Part shown: positions 16,247 to 24,230 of the stretch, piece by piece
Layout of the letters: the number at the start of each line of letters is the position of its first letter
Numbering within the stretch: position 1 is the first letter of the stretch
Assembly (NCBI GenBank): GCA_017618935.1
Contig: JAFZTG010000196.1
Coordinates: 1 to 24,865 of the forward strand
Direction: 5' to 3'
Origin: Bacteroidales bacterium
GTDB lineage: Bacteria; Bacteroidota; Bacteroidia; Bacteroidales; UBA1715
DNA: 24,865 nucleotides
Program-made: the position numbers and the translations under genes
Notes under the pieces: model-generated
Seen by the model: only the letters and a program-made list of their open reading frames with translations
The model's database searches: none
What the model was told of the DNA's origin: nothing

Positions 16247-17278
16247 ATGGCAAAGGAGAAAACAAATATTGTTGCTGAAGCGGAAGCGATTCTTGCTGAA
16301 TTAAAGAAGAAAATCTATCGGCCCGTGTATATTTTGCATGGTGAGGAATCCTATTATATTGATTTGATTTCCAATTATATAGAAAAAAACGTCCTTTCCG
16401 AAGAAGAAAAAGACTTTAATCAGACTGTCGTGTATGGGAAAGACACCTCGGCAAGTGGCATCAACGCTATTGCTCGTCGTTACCCTATGATGTCGGACTA
16501 TCAGGTTGTGATAGTCAAGGAAGCCCAAAACGTAAAGGATATTGCCGATTTAAAATATTATGTGGAAAATCCCTTGTCATCGACCATTCTTGTGATTTGC
16601 CACAAGGGAAAGAAGATTGACGGGAAATTGAGCCTGATCAAATTGGCAAAGGAACATGGTTGCGTTCTTACGTCCGACAAGGTTCCCGATTACGAATTAG
16701 ATAAATGGATAGAAAATTATCTTAAAGGTCAGAATTTGACCTATGAAATGGGAATCCCTAATTTGTTGGCGGAATATTTGGGTAATGATTTGCATAGAAT
16801 CGTAAACGAGCTGAATAAACTGAAACAGGCAGAACCAAATCTGACAAAGATTACCAAAGATATTGTTCAGAAAAACATAGGAATCAGCAAGGAATACAAC
16901 GATTTTGAGTTACAAGACGCTTTTGCGGAACGAAATGTGGAGAAGATTTTTAGAATCTTGAAAGTGTATTCGGCAAATCCCAAGGACAATCCGCCACAAC
17001 GGACAATTCCTCTCTTGTTCAATTTCTTCAAGACGCTGTTCCTAATGTATTACGTGCCGTACAAGAACGAATATGAACTTGGCTCACAATTGAAAATCAA
17101 TCCATGGGTTGCCAAGATTAAGTATATTCCTGCAAAACAAAAATATTCGGCAATGAGCTTGTTCAAAATCATCGCCTTGCTTCGCGAGTACGACTTGAAA
17201 ACCAAAGGAGTAGGTAGTGGCAGCACGTCGCCTTCGGAACTTATGCGAGAATTGGCTATCAAAATTCTTACTGCATGA
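16247..17278 (+). CDS. holA: DNA polymerase III delta subunit
   Basis: HolA is the clamp-loader subunit that opens the beta sliding clamp. It is 343 residues from the ATG at 16247; a TTG three codons earlier is less likely. The N-terminal AAA+-like region has RPVYILHGEESYYIDLI and later SDYQVVIVKEAQ. The central region has the LAEYLGNDLHRIVNELNKL motif typical of delta. The C-terminal collar domain has PLLFNFFKTLFLMYY and a terminal block with REYDLKTKGVG. The stop overlaps the glycosyltransferase start by 4 nt (ATGA), so the two are coupled. Confidence 0.93.
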   Translation: MAKEKTNIVAEAEAILAELKKKIYRPVYILHGEESYYIDLISNYIEKNVLSEEEKDFNQTVVYGKDTSASGINAIARRYPMMSDYQVVIVKEAQNVKDIADLKYYVENPLSSTILVICHKGKKIDGKLSLIKLAKEHGCVLTSDKVPDYELDKWIENYLKGQNLTYEMGIPNLLAEYLGNDLHRIVNELNKLKQAEPNLTKITKDIVQKNIGISKEYNDFELQDAFAERNVEKIFRILKVYSANPKDNPPQRTIPLLFNFFKTLFLMYYVPYKNEYELGSQLKINPWVAKIKYIPAKQKYSAMSLFKIIALLREYDLKTKGVGSGSTSPSELMRELAIKILTA

Positions 17279-18354
17279 AACGCATTCTCTATATCGTTCC
17301 TCATCGACCAAACCGTAGTCCCGGGCAACGATTCCGATGCGAACATTTTATTCCCATTTTACAGAAAAATGGCTACGAAATCACCTATTCCAATCTTTTG
17401 ACCGAATGGGATGATGTGTATTTTTATAAACCAAAACATTACATAATAAAAGCGTTTATTTTTGCTAAGACCTTCCTGCGTCGCTGCTTCGACGTGCTTC
17501 GAGCAAGAAAATATGACGCTATTTTTATTTACCGTGAAGCATTTATGATTGGTACGACTTTGTTTGAACGAGGGTTGGCAAAATCGGACAAACCACTCAT
17601 TTTTGACTTTGACGATTCTATTTGGATTACCGACACTTCCGAAGGGAATAAGAATCTTTCGTGGATGAAACGAGCGAGCAAGACCGACGAGATTATTGTG
17701 TTATCAAAATTAGTAATTGTCGGAAACAAATATCTTGCCGACCACGCGCTACAAATCAATTCAAATGTGGCTGTTATTCCTACCACGATTGATACCGATT
17801 ATCACAAACCGACAGAAACGCTTCCTCACGATACAGTTTGCATTGGTTGGACGGGGAGTGAGACAACCATTCGGCATTTTAAATTGATTATTCCCGTTCT
17901 CAAACGTATCAAGGAAAAGTATGGCGACAAGGTTTCGTTCATTCAAATTAGCAACATTACAAGCGAATGTCCCGAAATTGGGTTAGAAACCATTGTTTGG
18001 AACGCAAAAGACGAAATAGCCCAACTGCAAAGAATAGACATTGGAATAATGCCACTTCCCGACGATGCATGGGCAAAGGGAAAATGTGGGTTCAAAGGCT
18101 TGCAGTATATGGCGCTGGAAATACCTACCATTATGTCACCCGTTGGTGTAAATACCGAGATTATAGATGAGGGGAAAAATGGTTTCTTTGCCACGACCGA
18201 TGACGAATGGTTTGAGGTGTTGTGTAAACTTATTGATAATGAGCAACTAAGAAAAACGATAGGGAAGGAAGGACGCAAAACGATAGTTGAACGCTATTCC
18301 GTCAACTCTCAGAGAGAGACGTATCTTTCGTTATTTGCAAATGTTATAAAATAA
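17275..18354 (+). CDS. GT-B fold glycosyltransferase (GT4-like)
   Basis: 359 residues. Residues about 1-180 form an N-terminal Rossmann-like domain (RILYIVPHRPNRSPGQRFR, PLIFDFDDSIW near 107-117, IVLSKLVIVGNKYLADHA). The C-terminal nucleotide-sugar half has VCIGWTGSETT near 188-198, GFKGLQYMALEIPTIMSPVG near 272-291 and a later DEGKNGF. This is the pattern of retaining GT4 enzymes that build surface polysaccharides or glycolipids. No signal peptide or membrane helix is evident. It is coupled to holA by a 4-nt overlap, an odd partner, with no other polysaccharide genes nearby. Donor and acceptor are unknown. Confidence 0.83.
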   Translation: MKRILYIVPHRPNRSPGQRFRCEHFIPILQKNGYEITYSNLLTEWDDVYFYKPKHYIIKAFIFAKTFLRRCFDVLRARKYDAIFIYREAFMIGTTLFERGLAKSDKPLIFDFDDSIWITDTSEGNKNLSWMKRASKTDEIIVLSKLVIVGNKYLADHALQINSNVAVIPTTIDTDYHKPTETLPHDTVCIGWTGSETTIRHFKLIIPVLKRIKEKYGDKVSFIQISNITSECPEIGLETIVWNAKDEIAQLQRIDIGIMPLPDDAWAKGKCGFKGLQYMALEIPTIMSPVGVNTEIIDEGKNGFFATTDDEWFEVLCKLIDNEQLRKTIGKEGRKTIVERYSVNSQRETYLSLFANVIK

Positions 18355-18367
18355 TTTAGGTTTAATC

Positions 18368-19231
18368 TTACTGATTTTTTCTCCACACAATGTAGGTCTC
18401 GTTGGGATAAATTGTGCGTTTCAATGGCTCGTTGAAATCAATGGTTGTGTTGTTGCTTACATACCAGCCGAAAGAAAATTTTCCTCCGTCGAGTGCAATG
18501 GCATTTTCAACACCCAAATCCACCAACGCGAGTGAAAAATCGTGCATTGATTCGTCGTTGGCCGAGGTTGCGATGAATGTTTCGCCACAACGTTGGCATA
18601 AGGCCTTTCGTAATGCTTTGTTTTTTAGGTTGTTCTCAACCAATCGGCAAGAATCTACCAAGGCATATTGACGGAAAAAGTATCCTTGCTTCTCAGTAGC
18701 CATTTCAAATAATGGTGAATTTTCTGAACGACCTACGATGACTGTATCATTGATGATGGCGCAATAACCATGTTTTGACAGCCCCCACGCAATTGGTTTT
18801 CCCTTGAGGACAAATGCTCCAACAATTTTTTTGTTGTCGGCTCGAATGTCGGCTGCCTGAGCACACATCATCAAGGAAGAATCTTGTTTCGACGGTTGCC
18901 CGACACATAAGCTTGGAATTAGGTTGTGCGGAATAAAAATTGATAGGGATACATCGTTTATAGCGGTGTCAAGATTTTCGATAAATGGCTCAGAGCCATC
19001 GTATTTGCTGAATTTTTGCTGGATCTTCGGAGCACAAGTTTCATCTTGCGGCTCGAATATGGTCGGTTCTTCGGCGGGAATTTGTTCTGACACGTTGTTA
19101 GGTTTCATCAGCAACATGACAAGAACAATTATGCCGATAGCGACGGCACAAAGCAACGGCAGTAACCATTTCTTGCTTTGGGGAGAATCACTTCCAATAA
19201 CTCGTATTTCATTTTCTTCAATTTCTTTCAT
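18368..19231 (-). CDS. Single-pass membrane protein with NAGPA-like (phosphodiester glycosidase) extracytoplasmic domain
   Basis: 287 residues. A short cytosolic tail (about 1-22) precedes one hydrophobic helix (about 23-42), then an extracytoplasmic region. The C-terminal domain from about residue 90 resembles the NAGPA/phosphodiester alpha-GlcNAcase fold. It has GAFVLKGKPIAWG near 138-150, ETFIATSANDE near 217-227 and the signature LVDLGVENAIALDGG near 236-250. The family usually shows LDGGGS; here it is LDGGKFS, so catalysis is uncertain. The gene follows a stand-alone LytTR regulator by 6 nt. That suggests either a regulator/membrane-partner pair or a target enzyme gene. The fold call is by pattern only. 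Confidence 0.65.
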   Translation of the reverse strand: MKEIEENEIRVIGSDSPQSKKWLLPLLCAVAIGIIVLVMLLMKPNNVSEQIPAEEPTIFEPQDETCAPKIQQKFSKYDGSEPFIENLDTAINDVSLSIFIPHNLIPSLCVGQPSKQDSSLMMCAQAADIRADNKKIVGAFVLKGKPIAWGLSKHGYCAIINDTVIVGRSENSPLFEMATEKQGYFFRQYALVDSCRLVENNLKNKALRKALCQRCGETFIATSANDESMHDFSLALVDLGVENAIALDGGKFSFGWYVSNNTTIDFNEPLKRTIYPNETYIVWRKNQ

Positions 19232-19237
19232 ACTTCA

Positions 19238-19597
19238 TTATTTTATGGTTGATTCAATGTAATCCTTCAAACTCTTCAGCGCCTCGCGTGATGCTTCGAG
19301 CGTGTATGACACGCCGCTGCAATCCGACAAGACCAGTTTTTGTTTGGCAACGTCAATCAAATAAATATAATCTCTGTTGATAATCAGACTTTTTCCTATC
19401 CGAATCAATTTGTTCCCGTTCGCACCCAGTTGCTTGTTCATCTCTTGCTCGACTTTGCCAAGTTGAATGCAAAACAGATGTTCCACTTTATCTTTCGTCA
19501 CAAACAACGAATAATTACCGTCCGCCTTCACGTAAAGCAGATTTTCTACTGGCAGACACAGTAATTCCGTACTATTTGAAACGATAAAATTTCCCAT
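19238..19597 (-). CDS. Stand-alone LytTR-domain DNA-binding protein
   Basis: 119 residues that are almost entirely a LytTR domain: VENLLYVKADGNYSLFV, IQLGKVEQEM, LIRIGKSLIINRDYI and LEASREALKSLKDYI. LytTR proteins bind DNA through beta-strand loops and usually carry an N-terminal receiver domain. None is present here, so the input signal must come another way, perhaps from the membrane protein encoded 6 nt downstream. The TTG at 19618 and the following codons lie in a TATATTTG promoter element, so the ATG at 19597 is chosen. No histidine kinase is in the window. Domain identity is confident. Confidence 0.85.
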   Translation of the reverse strand: MGNFIVSNSTELLCLPVENLLYVKADGNYSLFVTKDKVEHLFCIQLGKVEQEMNKQLGANGNKLIRIGKSLIINRDYIYLIDVAKQKLVLSDCSGVSYTLEASREALKSLKDYIESTIK

Positions 19598-19607
19598 CTT
19601 TCTTTTG

Positions 19608-19615
19608 CAAATATA
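19608..19615 (-). promoter_or_regulatory. Putative -7 element for the LytTR operon
   Basis: TATATTTG on the minus strand, within the 32-nt gap after the 700-residue protein gene and 10 nt before the ATG. It implies independent transcription with a very short leader. Confidence 0.55.
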
Positions 19616-19629
19616 CAATTCATACTGAA

Positions 19630-21732
19630 TTATTTCACCACATGGTCAGATCTTGTATCGCAATGCAACCGCATATAATCGGCAATTTGCGTGTCGTTGT
19701 AGTATTGGCGAATCAGGTTGAGTTGCTCCAACTCGTATAGGCGGTTAGCAGCCAATTCTTTGTTGGTAAACGTTTTCACGGCTTGATGAAGGATGTTTTT
19801 TGCTTCAGCATTGTCATACCAGTAGCCACTAAAGCCTTGCATTTTATATCCTGTCAGTGCCCAGCAGTGGGTGTGGGAATTTCCTACGCCGACAGCATAT
19901 TTGAGCAAAAGCAGTCCTTTTTTATCTGGATTCTTCTCTGTTTTTATCTTCTGTTGCAAATCGTACATTTTCTGGGCAAATGTCAGTTTATAATTAGAAT
20001 TCTCGAACAATTTCCGAAATCCTTTATATGAAAAATAATCCCGATACATATATTCATAAGTGTTTAGATATTGCTGATATTCGGCGGGAATCTTCGAAAG
20101 ATATGTAATCGCTTTCTTATAGTTGTGTTCCCGTAGATAGCGTGTTCCTATATATTCATTGAAGAAATTCTTGTCGGTGATAAAACATTGTTTTCTCAGA
20201 TAGCGCTCCGTGTCGTTTTGAGGTGATGCAATACTGTTTGCGTACGCTATGACGGTTTGTATCGGCATGGCCTCCAACGATTTGAACATTGCTGTCTGGT
20301 ATGCGTGGTTATAGCAGTAGTCTTCTCTTATTTTTTCATAGTATTTTGTTCCATTATTTGTGCCGATTTGGTATGCTCTGTCTAATATGTTCAATGAGAG
20401 CAGCGCATGGAGCGTGTCGCCCGAATAGAACTTGTTCACGGAATGGGAAAGCATCAGATGCTGCATTTCGGAATAGGTGACAAAGTCAACCTTGTTAAAA
20501 TATTTTAAGACGGAACATATATAGTCATCGCTTGTGGTTCTACTACTATTGATATTCAAGGTATAGCGGAATATCTGAATAGATTCTTTTATGTAGTCGG
20601 TCCCTTGTGCCTGCTCCGCTTTTGACAGCAAGTTTGAGATTTTTGAAAAGTTGCGGTTCAAACGCTTACTGAAATTTTTCCATTGGGGAAAACTCTCTGG
20701 TGGAAGAGAAAAATATCCGTAAAATGTTTCGTATGGATAGTCTTTTAGATTTTTATAGAACTCCATCATTGCCATGGTGTAATACCACATAGCTGGATTT
20801 TTGCAATCGTTTCGGGAAACCATTCGACTGGCAATTTGTTGAAGATTCGTACACGTTTGCGTAAGAATGGCGTATTCTGCGACAATTTGCAATACAGTTG
20901 CCGTGATGTCCTCATTTAGATTTTCCTTGCAGAACAATTCAAATGCGACGAAAGGAGCCGTGTTGTCGGGTATCAGGCTTTTGGAGCAGTTGAGCAAAGA
21001 ACGGAAATCGCCAATTTTTGCATATCCGTAAAGAATTTCCATTGACGGATTTGTCTTGAATTTTGCACCAAGATAGAATCCATAACATTGTTTCCTTAAA
21101 AAATCGTTAGTGATTTTTTTCTGCTCTTGTTCCCATACCTGCTGGCATGCATTGTATTTTCGTTGCAGAAATAACATTTTTATTTCTTGCAATACACATC
21201 GTTCGTAAAGTTTTGCATCTCTGCATTCCCGTATTTCTGTCAGTAAGTTGTCGAATGGCAGAATCTCGTCTTTGCTGTGAGGATAATACCACGGGTCTCG
21301 AAAAAGTTGTAGTGAAAGTTCCGCTTTTTTTAGTATCGTGATATAGGAGATGTAATTCTGGTTGCCTTTTGTCTTCAGAAATTTTATGAATGTATTCTTG
21401 TTGTCGGTTTGCAACATTCTCAAGAAAGCATCCAGTGGAGTCTTATAGAGAATGGTTTCTATATCTTGTAGCGATACCGACTTGCTTGTTTGCTGTTTCC
21501 ACAACTCACAGTTTTTCTGTTTCCTCACACTGTCGGTGTATGAACCAATATATGTATTGATTGCGTCGTTGGACGAATAAATCGGCGTCAGCACCGGGCG
21601 TTTTATGGCACAGGTGCGGAAATAAAATGGTGCATAATCGTAATAAAAAAAATCTACGTCACAACATGCAAATGTATTGTAGTTGGCAGCAATCAATAAT
21701 AAACTGCTAAAAAATTTCCTCAATGTTTTCAT
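19630..21732 (-). CDS. Large exported helical protein of unknown function
   Basis: 700 residues, not recognised as a characterised enzyme. An N-terminal signal sequence (MKTLRKFFSSLLLIA, then NTFACC) could be cut by signal peptidase I after TFA or be a lipobox at Cys23. An aromatic stretch FFYYDYAPFYFR follows. The rest is predominantly helix-like, with many Leu/Tyr/Lys-rich segments. Several resemble TPR-type pairs, for example REHNYKKAITYLSKIPAEY, which reads as a canonical TPR helix. The C-terminal part has NKELAANRLYELEQLNLI. There are many cysteines. Its start overlaps the preceding gene by 26 nt, so the two are surely co-expressed. I have an impression of similar hypothetical proteins in Bacteroides but cannot confirm it. 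A role as a scaffold or binding protein is inference. Confidence 0.8.
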   Translation of the reverse strand: MKTLRKFFSSLLLIAANYNTFACCDVDFFYYDYAPFYFRTCAIKRPVLTPIYSSNDAINTYIGSYTDSVRKQKNCELWKQQTSKSVSLQDIETILYKTPLDAFLRMLQTDNKNTFIKFLKTKGNQNYISYITILKKAELSLQLFRDPWYYPHSKDEILPFDNLLTEIRECRDAKLYERCVLQEIKMLFLQRKYNACQQVWEQEQKKITNDFLRKQCYGFYLGAKFKTNPSMEILYGYAKIGDFRSLLNCSKSLIPDNTAPFVAFELFCKENLNEDITATVLQIVAEYAILTQTCTNLQQIASRMVSRNDCKNPAMWYYTMAMMEFYKNLKDYPYETFYGYFSLPPESFPQWKNFSKRLNRNFSKISNLLSKAEQAQGTDYIKESIQIFRYTLNINSSRTTSDDYICSVLKYFNKVDFVTYSEMQHLMLSHSVNKFYSGDTLHALLSLNILDRAYQIGTNNGTKYYEKIREDYCYNHAYQTAMFKSLEAMPIQTVIAYANSIASPQNDTERYLRKQCFITDKNFFNEYIGTRYLREHNYKKAITYLSKIPAEYQQYLNTYEYMYRDYFSYKGFRKLFENSNYKLTFAQKMYDLQQKIKTEKNPDKKGLLLLKYAVGVGNSHTHCWALTGYKMQGFSGYWYDNAEAKNILHQAVKTFTNKELAANRLYELEQLNLIRQYYNDTQIADYMRLHCDTRSDHVVK

Positions 21733-22705
21733 AACTATATTTTGTTAAATGAACGGAATCTAAATGATAGAGAATAGTTGTGCTATTTGATGTGTTAAAT
21801 GTTGTATTTATCAAGGATTTGACTTTTTGTATTGTTTGAAAATCAGGTTGTTCCGTGCGAATTTCATCACCTAAGAATAGTTTTGCCTCCAGCGTCTCGT
21901 GAGTTTTTTCAACCTGATACCAATGTTCGTCTTTTTTTTTGTAGCAACTCGAATCAAAATCAGTTGTATGTAGTATTCCTTTGAAATCTTCGTTCCTAAA
22001 TAGTACGGACCATCCAAACGTGGGATAAGCAAAGTCAAGTGGCAAACTATATGATTTGATGTAATTTTTGACATCGTTCAATTTCAATATGGAGTTTTCT
22101 TCGTTGTAATCCCGTAAACCTCCTGTGTTGTAGAGCATTAACACACCTTTGTCAACGGGTGGCTTTTTTTGTGATAGTTGATGAAGTCGTATCGTGGAGC
22201 ATAGTTTTTGCGTTTTGTAAAGGCGAGTTTTTGTTTCTTTGCATAATTCAAAAAAGTCATTTTGGGTAGTTTTCGTCCAGTCGCAGTCATATTGTAGTTC
22301 TTGGAATATTGTTCCAAGGTTGTTGTAGGAGAACATTGCATACACTCTATCTATAATTTTTTCTGCGTAGAGGGATTTATGCTCCATATTTGCCACTGCG
22401 TTTGTTGTGAGATAAACAACAGGGATTATTTCAATTCCGGAAGGAATGCTGTCAATAAAGCGGATGGTGGCAATAGGAATAGGAACATTGTTTTCGTCAA
22501 CGTCAACATCAAACATTCTGACATATAATTTGTTGATTTTGTGCTTCCTAAGGAAATCCCTCTCATAGTCGTTCAAGACAAACGTTGTTTTCCAGAAATA
22601 CATGCCACGCTGAGTCACATTGTCAGACGTAGGAGAATCAACGCTCTTATTCTGACAACACCAGAACGTTACCAAACAAAATACAATACACGCAATTTTT
22701 TTCAT
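21707..22705 (-). CDS. Exported probable lipoprotein, TIM-barrel-like, unknown function
   Basis: 332 residues. The signal peptide MKKIACIVFCLVTFWCC is probably lipoprotein-type (Cys16/17). A linker leads to GMYFWKTTFVLNDYERDFL. Regularly spaced beta-strand-like blocks then appear: KLYVRMFDVD (59-68), IEIIPVVYLT (91-100), FQELQYDCDW (134-143), LCSTIRLHQL (168-177), GVLMLYNTGG (187-196) and LDFAYPTFGWSVLF (223-236). This succession, with acidic residues ending the fourth block (Asp140, Asp142), resembles a glycoside-hydrolase TIM barrel. The family is not one I can name. It is the first gene of a two-gene operon with the 700-residue exported protein. Confidence 0.8.
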   Translation of the reverse strand: MKKIACIVFCLVTFWCCQNKSVDSPTSDNVTQRGMYFWKTTFVLNDYERDFLRKHKINKLYVRMFDVDVDENNVPIPIATIRFIDSIPSGIEIIPVVYLTTNAVANMEHKSLYAEKIIDRVYAMFSYNNLGTIFQELQYDCDWTKTTQNDFFELCKETKTRLYKTQKLCSTIRLHQLSQKKPPVDKGVLMLYNTGGLRDYNEENSILKLNDVKNYIKSYSLPLDFAYPTFGWSVLFRNEDFKGILHTTDFDSSCYKKKDEHWYQVEKTHETLEAKLFLGDEIRTEQPDFQTIQKVKSLINTTFNTSNSTTILYHLDSVHLTKYSYENIEEIF

Positions 22706-22722
22706 CTCTTCATTTTTCTTCG

Positions 22723-22751
22723 AAAATATAATGAGTCATGCGTGCAACAAA
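22723..22751 (-). promoter_or_regulatory. Putative promoter of the exported pair
   Basis: TTTG (22751-22748), a 17-nt spacer and TATATTTT (22730-22723), one mismatch from TAnnTTTG. It ends 17 nt before the ATG. Confidence 0.45.
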
Positions 22752-22902
22752 GCATTTTTTATTCGGTTGTATGAAATGGGAAAATAGTGTATGAAATGAG
22801 ATATTTGGAAATTTTTAATTTGATTTATAAAAAAAGCAAAACCTCTGCCTTGTTTTGGCACACCCTTGTGGTTTATTTGTGATAAATTAAAAATTGAAAG
22901 TT

Positions 22903-23427
22903 ATGAATAAGTATCCTTTTGACTTGCCTTTAAAAGAATATGAGGGAGTCTTGAAAAACAAAGAATATTGGGATAGCGGTTGTGTAGAATGGACATTTAG
23001 TCCCTTTGACAAAAAAATCAAACGCATTGCGGGTTTCGTTCAGAAAGGAGGAAATCTTATGAACGTTCTTGACGGATATGCCGAAGACCATCCTGATTGG
23101 GGCTATCGGATGCAGTTGCAGGGGAAAGTTTTGGATTACATATTGCGAATAATGCGCGGGAAAGAATGGAACAAGGTAATAATGGAAACAAAAAACTACA
23201 TTGACGCTCGCATAATGTGTTTTACTAAAGAAGAATTGGTGGAACTATTCACAGAAGAATTAAAGCGTGATGTGATAGTGAGTTGTGACGATTGTTGTTT
23301 TGTCTCTGATAGGGAACCCGTAAATGATGATATTCTTGAAAAAATAGAACAACGTCACAAACAAGAGCATCCTAACGAATCCATTAAGGAGAAAATAAAT
23401 GAATGGATTGATTATACGTTGTGGTAA
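22903..23427 (+). CDS. Hypothetical cytosolic protein, 174 residues
   Basis: Not recognised. From the ATG at 22903 (the TTG three codons earlier is less likely) it encodes 174 residues without a signal peptide or membrane segment. It is rich in Lys, Glu, Asp and Trp. An N-terminal segment has CVEWTFSPFDKKIKRIAGFV. A helical middle has LQGKVLDYILRIMRGKEWNK. A short Cys/Asp cluster SCDDCCF lies near 129-135, and a charged helical C-terminus ends INEWIDYTLW. Overall it looks like a small soluble alpha-helical protein, of the size range seen for immunity or adaptor proteins, but that is only a guess. A zinc-ribbon gene follows after 40 nt on the same strand. Confidence 0.7.
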   Translation: MNKYPFDLPLKEYEGVLKNKEYWDSGCVEWTFSPFDKKIKRIAGFVQKGGNLMNVLDGYAEDHPDWGYRMQLQGKVLDYILRIMRGKEWNKVIMETKNYIDARIMCFTKEELVELFTEELKRDVIVSCDDCCFVSDREPVNDDILEKIEQRHKQEHPNESIKEKINEWIDYTLW

Positions 23428-23467
23428 ATGGTAAAAACGTATGTTTGAATATATAACCTTTTGAAAA

Positions 23468-23752
23468 ATGTCAGGTCTAACCTTTATAATCCCTTGTCCT
23501 TATTGTGGCAAAACGTTTGAATGGCGTGATGGCAAGGTGCAGAATTCTATCATTCTGCATTGTGACAGCTGTGGAAAGGAACTGCTGGCTCCCGACGAAC
23601 CGGAAGCCCACGAACCATTTTACAAGCAATGCGAATGTGGCGGTTATTTTGAAAAAACACAGCGTTGGACTCCCTATATCTGTCCTCACTGCAAAAACGA
23701 GATTGAAGTGTGTGATGTTAGGAACGTAACAAAAGTTGTAGAATGGGAATAA
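23468..23752 (+). CDS. Small protein with two zinc ribbons
   Basis: 94 residues. Eight cysteines form two four-Cys sets: Cys10/13 (CPYC) with Cys32/35 (CDSC), and Cys55/57 (CEC) with Cys72/75 (CPHC). This is the pattern of tandem zinc ribbons that bind structural zinc. No other domain is visible. It may bind nucleic acid or a protein partner. It lies 40 nt after the 174-residue hypothetical gene on the same strand and ends before a bidirectional terminator, so the two probably form one unit. Confidence 0.75.
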   Translation: MSGLTFIIPCPYCGKTFEWRDGKVQNSIILHCDSCGKELLAPDEPEAHEPFYKQCECGGYFEKTQRWTPYICPHCKNEIEVCDVRNVTKVVEWE

Positions 23753-23808
23753 TTTTGTTGTTTCCATTTTTGGCGTCACCATAAGTTATAGGATACGTTG
23801 CTGAAAAT

Positions 23809-23838
23809 AAAAAAGGGCGAAATTTCTCGCCCTTTTTT
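23809..23838. terminator. Bidirectional Rho-independent terminator
   Basis: Perfect 12-bp arms aaaaaagggcga and tcgccctttttt around a 6-nt loop, with A and T tracts on both sides. It serves the zinc-ribbon gene (+) and the PII-like gene (-), which converge here. Confidence 0.92.
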
Positions 23839-23844
23839 AAATCA

Positions 23845-24138
23845 TTATACCGTCTGTTCCACGTTCCACACGAATGCTCTGATGCCCACGTCGGTGTTTC
23901 TTTTGTCAAGTTTTTTCACTAATGTGAGGATTGGCTCCACTTTGTCGTCTTCAACAATGGAAATGACGGCGGAGTTCATTTCCGGCCATGTGTGGGTGCC
24001 TCGGTGCGGGTCGCCGTCTTTGCTGCCGCGTCCCTGCACGTCTTCCCAAAATGTGAACCCACGGGCACCACAGGTGTCGAGTATATATTCCACACGTTCC
24101 GTGTTTGCTTGGTTGAATGTTATGAATACTGCTTTCAT
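23845..24138 (-). CDS. PII-like (nitrogen-regulatory-protein fold) protein next to an RND pump
   Basis: 97 residues. MKAVFITFNQANTERVEYIL fits the first beta-alpha unit of the PII ferredoxin-like fold. Residues about 35-55 form a polar loop, GRGSKDGDPHRGTHTWPEMN, placed where the PII T-loop is. The last part reads IRAFVWNVEQTV, like the GLRAF-V-PVE ending of small PII-like proteins. The usual T-loop Tyr of GlnB is absent and two His residues are present. Together with the neighbouring efflux pump gene, this suggests a trimeric metal or small-molecule sensor rather than a nitrogen regulator. It is transcribed in the same direction as the RND gene, about 85 nt after its stop. Confidence 0.75.
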   Translation of the reverse strand: MKAVFITFNQANTERVEYILDTCGARGFTFWEDVQGRGSKDGDPHRGTHTWPEMNSAVISIVEDDKVEPILTLVKKLDKRNTDVGIRAFVWNVEQTV

Positions 24139-24140
24139 AG

Positions 24141-24230
24141 TAATTGATAATTGATAGTTGACAATTGATAATTAAAAATACAATTGAGAACCAACAAAAT
24201 TGTCAATTCTCAATTGTCAATTTTCAATTC
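24141..24230. repeat. AATTG-rich imperfect repeat between the RND and PII-like genes
   Basis: The left half repeats AATTGATA/GTTGACA-like units and the right half repeats TCAATT units. The two halves are imperfect reverse complements around an A-rich centre. The right edge includes the stop codon of the RND gene. Confidence 0.7.

Noticed and set aside
24141..24230. CRISPR array
   Set aside because: The units are 5-12 nt, AT-rich and irregular, without spacers of even length or cas genes.
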